Translations under genes and position numbers: made by a program
Notes under the pieces: model-generated
Told to the model about the DNA's origin: nothing
Databases searched by the model: none
What the model saw: the letters and a program-made list of their open reading frames with translations, nothing else
In this document: positions 43,806 to 54,189 of the stretch, piece after piece
Layout of the letters: each line of letters begins with the position of its first letter
How positions within the stretch are numbered: position 1 is the first letter of the stretch
Source of the DNA: Shinisaurus crocodilurus
Lineage: Eukaryota; Chordata; Lepidosauria; Squamata; Shinisauridae
Assembly (NCBI GenBank): GCA_021292165.1
Contig: JAHFWL010000448.1
Location: 1 to 64,000, forward strand
Direction of reading: 5' to 3'
Length of the DNA stretch: 64,000 bases

Positions 43806-44257
43806 CAAGGTGCTCCCTGACAGTGGGAAATGAGAACTCGGAGGAGAGCCTCGGAAGTGGATCACAGTAATCAGGCTGGCTCATATGAGGAAGGTAAATA
43901 GTTTCAGGTCACTTTGGGCTTTAAAAAAGGTTAAAACTAGCATCTTGAGTTAAGTTTAGGAACAAATTTGGGGTGCGCAGGAACGGGGTGATAAAGACAA
44001 AGCAACAGGAGACTTTAGCAGAGGTGTTCTGAATTGACAGGATAGTAGAGAAGGCAGAAGGACAACGACTGCTGGGTGAAGCATCTCTCATGGTCACACA
44101 TTTACTCCCCTTGTACAACGGGCACACGCACCTTTCACATGTGCAAGGCTCACAGCTGCAGCAGCTCCAGTGGCTGCTGTGCTTGAATTCCAGAAATGAC
44201 AATCCATTCCCAAGACCCGGTGCCCACGATGGCCAGAGAAAACCCAGCACCATCATT

Positions 44258-44266
44258 GCTGCTGCT

Positions 44267-44312
<46 letters not shown>
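44258..44312. repeat. (ATC)n microsatellite
   Basis: About fifteen CAT/ATC units. Confidence 0.95.
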
Positions 44313-44905
44313 GATCCTGTTCCTTGGATTGTGCTTGATTAGGAAGACTGCTTGCCTGGTCTTGACTTCAGCTCCACCCCAGACCGTACACTTCAACTGC
44401 CCCCTTCTTCTTGAGCGGTAATCCTGTGCTTCTCTGATCTTTGTCCGCCTTCTGACTTTGCTGAATGGATTTGCCCCATAGTTCTCCCCAAGACTGAGCC
44501 TGACCCAGCCATAGCAGGACACAAGCAGGGCACGGGTGCAACAGCACCCTCCCGCTGGCGTTCCACGGCAACTGGCATTCAGAGGCATACCTCCTGCTCT
44601 GGTTTCCCAACAGCCTGTCCGAACACGACTGCAGTGCTGTGTAAGCCATTCCTCAGCCCCAGCCTGTAGCTGCAGGCTAGGAATACTGCACAAGGCGGCA
44701 TGCCGGCACTCATCCTGCTCCTGCAGGGGGAAGACGGGCAGAGCATCATAGATTTCACAGATCATAGAGTTAAAAGTCCGCTAGGCCCTCTCTGTTAGCC
44801 GGACCCAAACAGCTCCTCATCTCCACAGCGAAAGACCCTTCATTTATTTATCTGATGTATTAAACGCCCAATAAAATAAGTCCTTCTAGGTGTTTTACCA
44901 TTTAA

Positions 44906-44945
44906 ATCTTCTTCTTCTTCTTCTTCTTCTTCTTCTTCTTCTTCA
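44906..44945. repeat. (CTT)n microsatellite
   Basis: About twelve CTT units. Confidence 0.95.
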
Positions 44946-44996
44946 GCATCATCATGCAAGTAAAAGTGCAGTAACATCAACAGTATAAAACAGATA

Positions 44997-45245
44997 CAGT
45001 CATGCCTTGGATTGAGAGCATAATTCGTTCCGGAAACGTGCTTGTAATCCAAAACACTCTTATATCAAAACGAAATCCCCCCAAAAAAAATTGTACAGAG
45101 ATTTTTAATTTAAGCCGTACTACAGTACTTGTATTGCAAGACATCGCTTGTATATCAAGTCAAAAAAATTAAATAAATATTTAAAAATTTGCTTGTCTTG
45201 CAAAACGCTCTCAAACCAAGTTACTTGCAATCCAAGGTATCACTG
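44997..45245. mobile_element. Tigger/pogo-like MITE with TA duplication, full length
   Basis: CAGTCATGCCTTGGATTGAG to CCAAGGTATCACTG, TA at 44995-44996 and 45246-45247. Confidence 0.85.
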
Positions 45246-45725
45246 TAAATATTGGCAAGACAGTATCAGGTATAAGAGGTAAAACCACATTGCAGGGACT
45301 AAAATAACAAAACACAAACCAGCTAACATGTTCTGAAAGACTTACAGCGACCCCAAGCAAGCACTGCACAGCCATGACCCATGACCTTTTGCTGCCCTGT
45401 GCAAGTGGATCGGGGCACCCCAGGAGTCACTCAGATGATGTCAGAGAGAATGCAGCCGGGATGCAGCTTTCTGACCATGCTCAGCAGCACATGACTGGAG
45501 TACGCCGCCGTACCCCGGAACCTCCCCCACTGCTGGAAAAGGTGCGCCTTTACAAATGTACGACCACCGATCAGCGCTTTGGAAGCAAGGCTGCCCCATG
45601 CAACAGCCCCCATCGTGCCGCCCAGGAAATATGCTGCCTTGTATCCCCACCATGCCAACTCAAAAGAGAGAGGGGGGTCCCCACAGAGGCCCCCCAGTTT
45701 AGCCAGAGGCACTTGCGGAGTGCGG

Positions 45726-45900
45726 TACACCTATGGAGGTTGTGGGCTCTCCCAATCTGGAGGCATTCAAGGTGCAGCTGGACAGCCATCTGTCAGGGAT
45801 GCTTTGACCTGGATTCCAGCATTGAGCAGGGGGTTGTACTCGATGGCCTTGTAGGCCCCTTCCAACTCTACTTTTCTATGATTCTGTGATTCTATGAATC
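45726..45900 (+). mobile_element. CR1 LINE 3' end
   Basis: GTGGGCTCTCCCAATCTGGA to TTCTATGATTCTGTGATTC. Confidence 0.88.
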
Positions 45901-46521
45901 ACGGTTAAGCCAGCCCTGCACTGCACATGACCCAACCTGTAAGCAGCGCCTGCGGCTCTCTTCTTGTCAAGACTTGCTCGGAGCCCGACACACAGACGTT
46001 TTTCGTGCTTTGTGCCCGGAGTCATGAAAACTGCTGGCCCCAGACCTCAGCTGGGAGGAACGCTCGCCTCAAAAGCCAGCAGTGATGAGCCCAAGGAATT
46101 GTTCCCTCCCTCCCTTACTTCTGCCTCGCTTCACGCCTCATCTGACTTTGCATTTCTACAATAAACCGGGCAGAATGCGGCCATGACCTGACGGGAGGGG
46201 AGGAAGGGTACAAAAGTGGCCCGGCGCAATCTGTAACCCTGCATCCTCAGAAAGAATTATATGTGCAGTGGCAAATTTGAGACTGGCATCCGGGAGGCCC
46301 GAGTGCAGATCCCCTCAGACAGCTATGAAGCTTATCAGACGACCACGGCGCAGTCATTCTCTCAGCCTAAAACACATCACAGGCGGCTGATAACCTCCTG
46401 CCCATGTACGTTGCTCCTTGGATGCAAATATCATAAAGCAGTAATAAAGCACAGCCACGGTGAGCTGCGTCAGCGGCCTCTCTTGAGATCACAACACATC
46501 TCTAGAACTTAAGCAGCTGCC

Positions 46522-46656
46522 CAGTGTTCTCCAACCTCGGGTCCCCAGATGTTTTTGGCCTACAACTCCCAGCATGCCCCAGCCAGCATAGCTGGCTGGG
46601 GCATGCTGGGAGTTGTAGGCCAAAAACATCTGGGGACCCGAGGTTGGAGAACACTG
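46522..46656. mobile_element. Palindromic hAT-like MITE (CAGTGTTCTCC group)
   Basis: Near-perfect 135-bp palindrome in which both arms carry the same change (CTCGGG/CCGAGG instead of CTTGGG/CCAAGG). Confidence 0.88.
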
Positions 46657-46712
46657 CTCTAGGTCAGCCTTCCCCAACCTGGTCCAGACTACAACTCCCA
46701 GCATGCCCCACC

Positions 46713-46714
<2 letters not shown>

Positions 46715-46758
<44 letters not shown>
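46715..46758. repeat. (GT)n microsatellite
   Basis: About twenty-one GT units next to a partial MITE arm (46668-46712). Confidence 0.95.
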
Positions 46759-46760
<2 letters not shown>

Positions 46761-47117
46761 ATGCACAAGACCTCTCCCCACAAAGGACAAAATTCGCCCC
46801 AGGCCAGGCTGACCCCTCATGGGGCCAGTTGCAGACTGCCCTCCGCCGCAGCTGAGCCGTTTTGCTGGTGGCAAAGTAGCTGGGTCCCCTCCCCCAACCC
46901 CACGCCTCCTGCCTCCCCCCCCCCCCCCCCCCGCTTGACTCTTGACTGCTGGTGAATCATTAATGCCAGGCTCCGGGCTTTGGCTTCCTTCTTCCATCCT
47001 CCGTAAGGCAGGTTCTGCCCCGGCCAACTGCTCATCTGGCTTAGCCTGCTGGTGCCAGAGGAGGGCGGGGAAGCAGCTGGGCCAATGGCAAAGGAGGCCA
47101 GGGGGGTGGCTGCGCAT

Positions 47118-47119
<2 letters not shown>

Positions 47120-47151
<32 letters not shown>

Positions 47152-47572
47152 AAGGCTGTGGAGTCGGAGTCGAGGAGTCGGAGTCAGAGGAAATTTTGGG
47201 TACCTGGAGTCGGAGTCGGCAAACAATGCACCGACTCCGACTCCTACTGAATTTAGATTGGAATTTTAAAAAAAGCAAGTTTAAATGTCCCAATTCACAA
47301 ACAGTTATAATTAATGACTTCTGTTTTATAATAAATGCCCCTCCTGGATCCTCCCACTGCCCTATCTTCAGCAGCAGATCAGCACACAAAAAGGAGGAGG
47401 CAGCAGCTTCTGCCCAACTACCTCGCATGTTAATTAATTAATTAGCATATTAATACAGAGGAGTCGGAGTCTGGGAGTCTGAGTCGGAAGTACAAAAAAC
47501 TGAGGAGTCGGAGTCGGAACATTTATCTACCGACTCCACAGCCCTGTGTGTGTGTGTGTGTGTGTGTGTGTA
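47120..47572. repeat. (TG)n microsatellite split by a DNA transposon
   Basis: TG runs at 47120-47150 and 47547-47572 flank the GGAGTC element. Confidence 0.9.
47151..47546. mobile_element. hAT-like element with GGAGTC subterminal arrays
   Basis: CAAGGCTGTGGAGTCGGAGT at the left, CGACTCCACAGCCCTG at the right. Many GGAGTC or GACTCC units lie within 80 bp of each end. The inside is AT-rich and non-coding. Confidence 0.8.
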
Positions 47573-47861
47573 GGACACACCCAGCTGGCTTGGCTCCTTC
47601 TCTCCACGTTGTTCCATAGCCCGGTGGTGGGGCTGGATCCATACTGACGCTGGAACAACTGCACTGGTGGAAGTGGACTTCCCTGCCCCTCCTTCCCACG
47701 GCAGCCCCTCCACCCCCCCCGAAGATGCTACACAGAGACCCTGCTGAATGGGGGTGGGCTGAGGTGTGGGGAGGGGGATCCCCCGAAATCGGGAGGGGTG
47801 GCCTCCTGCAAGCGGAGCCCTTCTTCTCGTGGAAGGCAGATCCTGGATTCAGCCCCTTCTG

Positions 47862-47965
47862 TTTTTGGACTTCAGTTCCCATCAGCCCCAGCCAGCATGG
47901 CCGATGGCCAGGAATGCCGGGAGCTGTAGCCCAAAACATCTGGAGGGCACCGGGTTGGGGAAGGA
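47862..47965. mobile_element. Palindromic hAT-like MITE
   Basis: CAGTTCCCATCAGCCCCAGC, then GGGAGCTGTAGCCCAAAACA and TCTGGAGGGCACCGGGTTGG. Confidence 0.6.
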
Positions 47966-48639
47966 AGCGTACTCTGCACTTGCTCAGGGGCACTCTTTGT
48001 CTCTTTCTCAAGATGTTCCACAGTTTGTTCCCGGCAGTGGGAAAAGGTGCCAGAGATCAGCTCGGGCGCAAATTAAGCTCTGTTCCTTCTGAGAAATTTT
48101 CCACCTGCAGAGAAGGCTGTTTTCCCTCAGTCCCGGCCCCCACTCCGCCACCATCCCATAACTCCGTCCTTGCTTGTCTCTGTACACAGACTTCCTACAA
48201 AGGAAGCCATCAGTGACACGCCCTTCCTCTACCCGCCCGCCCAGTCCGCCCCACCTTCTCTGTGCTCTCAAATGCCCTGCCGGCTCCCATCCACAAGCTG
48301 TGGGTCTTGCCAAAGAATCTAGAGCGGCAGCCCGAGCTGGTCACTCCAGGTGCAGAATTTTCCACGGTTGCTGCTGGAGTTCAAGGCTTGTTGAACCTCG
48401 GCTTGGCGGCCCGCAGCCCCAGCAACAGCGAAACCCGGTCCAGCCATCGCAGACACAGTCACAGAAGCAGTGTACTTCTCAATGCCAGAGGTGCTGGGGT
48501 TCAGCAGGAAGGGTTGGCCACCACTGTTATGCTGTGCTTGGGAGCTCTCCAGACGCATCAGCCGGCTGATCTCGGAGACACAATGCTAGGCTAAGATGGG
48601 TCTTCGACTGATCCAGCAAGTTAGTTCTTATGACATCAG

Positions 48640-49022
48640 ACACAGACCTGGTTTCGCACATAATGACAACCCAGAGTACGGGTTGAGCGTGGCCTGGTTC
48701 GCATGTAATGACAACCCAGAGCATTGGCTGAGTATGGATTGTCATTGAATTGTGGATTGTCATCGAATCGTCGGTTGTCGTTATGTGCAAACCCTACCAG
48801 TATGGTTTAACTATGGGTTGATAAGCACGAACAACCCATGAAAAGAACCCATGGTTTGTTGTTGGGTTGTAAACCCTGTGCTGTTTGGCTTAACAAACCA
48901 TCGTTAAACCATAGCGCTGGGTTTGCACCTAACAACAATCCATGATTCAACAACAACCTACAATTCAACAACAACCCATACTCAACCTGTACTCTGGGCT
49001 GTCGTTATGTGAGAACCAGGTC
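48640..49022. repeat. Long palindromic MITE rich in AACAACCCAT
   Basis: GACCTGGTTTCGCACATAAT is mirrored by CGTTATGTGAGAACCAGGTC. Several internal copies of CAACCCA/TGGGTTG lie in both orientations. Confidence 0.75.
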
Positions 49023-49699
49023 TGCGTGTGTGTTTTTAAGGATCTTGGCAGTACTGCTTGAGCCACTGTGTCCTGTGGATAAGTCAGAGACATTCCTTTC
49101 GTTAGAAGCAAACATTTCAAGTCCCAACATTGCCATGGGCTTGCTGACCAACCTCAGAGAAGCTCATTTTTCCTAGAGGCTCATTTCACTCGCGGCAAAA
49201 AACAAACAAAACGACAATCCCAAAGCAGCAGCAGTGCCCTACCTCACAGGGCCACTGCAAGGGTAAACATAATTCAGGCTGAAAGGCACCTTGCAAATCA
49301 AAAGCCCAAATGAAAGCAGTAAATGACATGGAGGGTGGAAATGGTGTAGTCAGGAGACAATAAGACTGGGGAATTCCCTGTGACAAATGGTCTATCGGCC
49401 TCCCTTCCATGACCACAGAAGGATATCAGAGGAAGGGGATTTGGAGGGCACGCAGCCTTTTAAAGTCGCCTGGTTCGGACTGGCACAGGGATGGGGGGGG
49501 CAGACTGCTGAGGACCTCCCGGTGTCCCATCCGATCCCACACTCACCGAGGCATCATCAGGTTAAACTTCCCCAAATATAATGCCTGCTGCCTTTTCCTG
49601 ACACAGAGGCATCCGCTCAGGAAATTAAACTTCCAAGCCAAAAACTTCTAACAAAGACCCAGGCTTGCAAAACAGGGTGTTAAAAAACGATCCTATTCT

Positions 49700-50462
49700 T
49701 GCACAGCAACTAAAATTATCTCCGGCTTTGTTACTACAGAGTGCCCATTTCTCTCTCTGGTGCACTGTAGAAGGAGCCGCGTGCTGCACCCAGAATGGAA
49801 ACATGCCTGAGTATAATAGCTGGATTTTATATTTCCAAATTGTGGGATGCAACGTTTCCCCCTTTCTGGTTCCCAGCAATTTTAGGGGCAGCTGCAGGTC
49901 CAACCTGGAACCATCACATGACCCGCAGAGCCTACAATGAATGTCGGTAGACCCCCTCCTCCCCCATTCCATCTTGGGACTGAACATGCAGGAAATGTGA
50001 CTTCACCATCGAGTCAGATCCCCCCCCCCCATATTCCCCAAACCTGCTTTTTGTAACGAAATCTCAAAAACTTCGCATTTTTAACAACCTTTTGGTTGAC
50101 CCAAAAAAGAAAAAGGAATAAACCAGGGGGAAGGCACTATAAACCAAAGACAAGAGAGAGAGAAAACTCCAAGTGCCAATAGAGGTCTTTGTGTATTTTT
50201 ATTTTTGCCCGATGCGTTTCGGCCTAAGCCTTTTTCAAGGGCGTTTATTTTCTAATGTTGTTCGAGACAAACAGCTCAGGAGATTGATGAAGCTGTTTGT
50301 CTCGAACAACATTAGAAAATAAGCGCCCTTGAAAAAGGCTTAGGCCAAAACGCGTCGGGCAAAAATAAAAATACACAAAGACCTCTATTGGCACTTGGGA
50401 GTTTTTCTCTCTCTCTTGTCTTTGACCGAAAAAAGGCATTATACTAATACGGATTTTGGAAT
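49700..50462 (+). mobile_element. Penelope-like 3' fragment with nested palindrome
   Basis: AATTATCTCCGGCTTTGTTA, GCTGCAGGTCCAACCTGGAA, and the end ACTAATACGGATTTTGGA, parallel to 31.1-31.6 kb and the end of the 1.0 kb copy. The hammerhead block here is decayed. Confidence 0.55.
50151..50430. mobile_element. 280-bp palindrome with two hammerhead-like motifs
   Basis: Arms of about 140 bp start AAAGACAAGAGAGAGAG and centre near 50285. Each arm contains GCCC, TTGAAAA, a GGC-TTA-GCC stem, G/AAAA and CGCGTC or CGCATC then GGGC: minus 50207-50242, plus 50325-50360. AAGGCACTATA (left) and AAGGCATTATA (right) may be a target duplication. Confidence 0.7.
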
Positions 50463-50743
50463 TACTCTACCCTTGTGAATTGGCACAATGGACGGGGAGG
50501 TACAAGAGGAAGAAACAGAAGTAGCACGGCACCAAACATCTGAGGCACCTGGCAGAGAACGCTGCCAAGCAGCTGCACCATTCTAAAGCAGCACCTGGAA
50601 GAAGCATCCACCTGAGTCTTCTCCCCCCCCAAGACCCCACTACCCTTGGCCTCTCCAGCCAACTTCAAAAAAGGAGTTCTTCCTTTCACTTCCAAGCAGC
50701 CAGAAGGCAGTCTCCCATCTCCGCAGCCTGGTGACTTGCACGA

Positions 50744-50897
50744 TTAAGGCTGCAATCCTATGCACATTTAGACAGAAAAGAAGTCCTACAACTCCCAGCA
50801 TTCCCCAGCCAGCATGGCTAGCTGGGGAATGCTGAGAGTAGTAGGACTTCCCCCCCCCCCCCGCCCTGTCTAAACGTGCTATAGGATTGTGCCCTAA
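50744..50897. mobile_element. Palindromic TTAA-type MITE
   Basis: TTAAGGCTGCAATCCTATGC, TTTAGACAG, the CTCCCAGCATTCCCCAGCC arms, ATAGGATTGTGCCCTAA. Confidence 0.8.
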
Positions 50898-51045
50898 GAG
50901 GATTCCACCGATCAGATATTGGCCGGTAAAAGAAAGTGAGCCTGTAAAACATTTGGACCACACAGAACTTTTATCAGGCGGAGAGCTACAGCCAGGGTTT
51001 TATGGTACAACAGCATTTTGCACAAAGCCCTGGTCCAGGTTTTAA

Positions 51046-51170
51046 GCCAGCCTTCCCTCAACCTGGTGCCCTCCAGTTGTGTTGGACTACAACTCCCAGC
51101 ATCCCCCAGCTGGCTGGGGGTGCTAGGAGTTGTAGCCCAACACATCTGGAGGGCACCAGGCTAGAAACGG
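51046..51170. mobile_element. Palindromic hAT-like MITE (CCAGTTGTGTT group)
   Basis: AACCTGGTGCCCTCCAGTTG is mirrored by ACATCTGGAGGGCACCAGG. GGACTACAACTCCCAGCAT is in one arm. Confidence 0.75.
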
Positions 51171-51210
51171 CTAGCTTAAGCTGCCCCTTGCTTCTGTTGA
51201 CTGTCTAACC

Positions 51211-51345
51211 CAGTGCTCTCCAACCTTGGTTCCCCAGATGTTTTTGGCCTACAACTCCCAGCATGCCCCAGCCAGCATAGCTGGCTGGGGCATGCTGGGA
51301 GTTGTAGGCCAAAAACATCTGGGGAACCAAGGTTGGAGAGCACTG
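51211..51345. mobile_element. Palindromic hAT-like MITE (CAGTGTTCTCC group)
   Basis: Near-perfect 135-bp palindrome whose two arms share the changes CAGTGCTCTCC/GGAGAGCACTG and TTGGTTCCC/GGGAACCAA. Confidence 0.88.
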
Positions 51346-51573
51346 TAACCGTCGGCCTCCTACTTTTCCAATCACCGCAAGCATCACATTTTCCCTTGTC
51401 AGCCAGCAGGCTGGCCTCTCGTGAATTCCCATGGCCTAGCCCCATCAGAGCCCACCCACCCACCCCTGTCAAATTAAAGCCATATGGCATTTCTATTACT
51501 TCGCAGGAAATCAAGTGACCAGCGGCGGGTTTCCTCGGTTTAATCCTTGCCCTTACCAGCAACTGGCACAGGA

Positions 51574-51598
51574 GAGAGAGAGAGAGAGAGAGAGAGAT
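51574..51598. repeat. (GA)n microsatellite
   Basis: About twelve GA units. Confidence 0.93.
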
Positions 51599-52107
51599 GT
51601 AAACATGTGGAGCTGCCACACAAGAGTCCTTCCCAGCTCCCTCTGGCCCTCTCCGGAAGACCTGACGCAGGCAAAGCTTTTCAAACGCACAAATCAGAGC
51701 GTACAACAGGGCACTGACACAGCAGGAGGGCCCCATATCTGCCAAATATAGCTAGCCGGGAGAGTTGTTGTAGCTAACAAGACTGCAATCCTCAATATAT
51801 TTACCAGGATTTAAGCCCCACAGTAAGGCTTACTTTAGAGTAAGTATGTTTAGGATCAGGATATAAACCGACTAGAGATCAGGGTCTGTCTTATTTGACA
51901 CCCAGCGGAAATCTAGACCCGTAAGACCTGCACCAGGATCCGACTCTGGCAACATCTGCCAAATGGAGCTGTTTCCTAGCACGGCCAATTATCATGGCTC
52001 ATTTGAGCAGGAGTTATCCCTTATTCATGAACAAAATATTACAGGCATCTGTGATGTCAGAATACAGGGCCTGAGCATAAGAACAAGAAGGCAGCTGATG
52101 GTAAGCA

Positions 52108-52241
52108 TTTTAGGATGCGATCCTTTGCAAGTTTAGACAGACGAAAGGCCTACAACCCGCAGCATGCTATGCTGGCTGGGGCACGCTGGGAGCTGTAGGC
52201 CTTTTGTCTGTCTAAACCTGCATAGGATTGCACCTTTAAAG
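52108..52241. mobile_element. Palindromic TTAA-type MITE
   Basis: GATGCGATCCTTTGCAAGTT is mirrored by AACCTGCATAGGATTGCACC. Borders TTTAGG and CTTTAA. Confidence 0.72.
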
Positions 52242-52844
52242 TCCCATTGACTTTAAATGCTCTCTCATCAGGGCTGGCTCCAGAGGGAGGGGATGTCGGG
52301 CCTTTGCCAGGGGCCCACTGGACCAATGGCTCTGCTGTTCCCACTTTGCATGGAGCACTCAGGAAGATCTGGGGGGCAGTGCAATAGAACTGGCAGCTGA
52401 CAGGCCGCCACCTCTTCCAGGTTCAGAAAGATCACTGAGGGCACCTTCCCAAAGGACATACAAATCATGGCGCACTTCAATAAAATCAAAGGGACTGAAA
52501 CATACCAGTTGGAAGGTCCATCTGCACCAATCCCTTACCCCACATCAACCTGTCTGGCTACAGTGTGTGTGTGTGTGTGTGTCCCACCCCTATAAAGAGT
52601 AAATGCACCCACCGCAAAAGGTAGTTGTAAGGCAAACATTTCAAGATGGCTCAAGGAAGCGACTCAAGCCAGGCTTTTCTGATGGCAAAAAATCCGAGGG
52701 CCAGCAGTAACTAGTGTGAGAATGAAGAAAGAAAACTCCTTCCGAGTCAGATCCTGAGCAGGAGCAAAACCCATCCATCAGGAAATGTTTTTCAGGTACA
52801 CAGCTTTACCCCACCTGCCCAGTTATAGCAAATTCCATGGAATT

Positions 52845-53128
52845 TAAGAACATAAGAAGAGCCCTGCTGGATGAGACCAAGGGTCCATCTAGTCCAGCAT
52901 TCCGTTCACACAATGGCCAGCCAGCTGCCCTCGGGATCCCACAAGCAGGACAGGAGTGCAACAGCACCCTCCTGCCCATGTTCCCCGGCAACTGGTGTAC
53001 ATAGGCACACTGCCTCTGATACTGGAGGTAGCACATAGCCATCAGGACTAGTAGCCATTGATAGCCTTCTCCCCTGTGAATTTGTCCAATCCCCTTTTAA
53101 AGCCATCCAAGTCGGTGGAGATCACCAT
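52845..53128 (-). mobile_element. CR1-like LINE 3' end
   Basis: AACATAAGAAGAGCCCTGCT to CCTTTTAAAGCCATCCAAG. Confidence 0.75.
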
Positions 53129-53140
53129 GTTAGCCTAATT

Positions 53141-53275
53141 CAGTGTTTCTCAACCTTGGGTCCCCAGATGTTTTTGGCCTACAACTCCCAGCATGCCCCA
53201 GCCAGCATAGCTGGCTGGGGCATGCTGGGAGTTGTAGGCCAAAAACATCTGGGGACCCAAGGTTGAGAAACACTG
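53141..53275. mobile_element. Palindromic hAT-like MITE with exact 8-bp TSD
   Basis: CAGTGTTTCTCAACCTTGGG to TTGAGAAACACTG, GCCTAATT at 53133-53140 and 53276-53283. Centre GCCAGCATAGCTGGCTGG. Confidence 0.95.
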
Positions 53276-53285
53276 GCCTAATTAG

Positions 53286-53288
<3 letters not shown>

Positions 53289-53321
<33 letters not shown>
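53289..53321. repeat. (CA)n microsatellite
   Basis: About sixteen CA units. Confidence 0.95.
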
Positions 53322-53322
<1 letters not shown>

Positions 53323-53609
53323 CATGGTACCTCCAAGACAAACCATGCAAACCTATGCACGTTTACTCAGCCTCAGCTCTTCTGTGTCTTCATCGAATAC
53401 ATTAAGTGTTATCCTGAATTAGCAGACAGGTATACATGCACATAGGTATAGAGGGGTAGAAAGTGTGAGGTGTGACATACATGCAGGATTACTGGGGTGA
53501 GTGGGGGATGCCTCCACACCTGTCTGTGTCACGAATGAGAGGAATCACAAGGGTCCCTTTCCTATGTTTATCCTACTCTTAGCTTGAACCCTGCCAGGTT
53601 CACTTCATA

Positions 53610-53860
53610 TGAACATGTATTATATATTATATTTATTATATTTATACCCCGCCTTTTTTCCTGCAAAGAACCCAAGGCGGCTTACATAATCATCCTCTTC
53701 CTCTCCATTTTATCCTCACAACAACCCTGTGAGGTAGGTTAGGCTGAGAGTCTGTGACTGGCCCAAAGTCACCCAGTGAGTTTCATGGCCGAGCGGGGAC
53801 TAGAACCCGGATCTCCCGAGTCCCAGTCCAGCACTCTCACCACTACGCCATACTGTGTAT
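53610..53860 (-). mobile_element. MIR-like tRNA-derived SINE
   Basis: Same family as 7590-7833. Confidence 0.85.
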
Positions 53861-54079
53861 AAATGTTCAATCTAGATACAGGGGTTTCAAATATAAATAT
53901 CGGGGTTTTACCAGCCCTGCATTGCATACTTGGGAGCACACTAAGGAACGCGAAACCGCAGCACCGGCAGCAAACTAGGGAACCTGGGAACAGTCATTAT
54001 TCCCCATTAATTCCTTCCGGCAGAGTCAGAGCCCTGGGTGCAGGAGTGGATAGTTCCCTCCCGCTAACGATTTAATGTA

Positions 54080-54184
54080 TTAAGGGCACAAATCTATGCT
54101 ATGCATGTTTAGACATTCAATAGTCCTACATGGGAGTTGTAGGACTTTTTAAATGTCTAAACATGCATAAGATTGTGCCTTTAA
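54080..54184. mobile_element. Palindromic TTAA-type MITE with TTAA duplication
   Basis: TTAA at 54080-54083 and 54181-54184. GGGCACAAATCTATGC is mirrored by GCATAAGATTGTGCC. The centre is short. It sits at the edge of the CpG island. Confidence 0.85.
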
Positions 54185-54189
54185 CAGAT

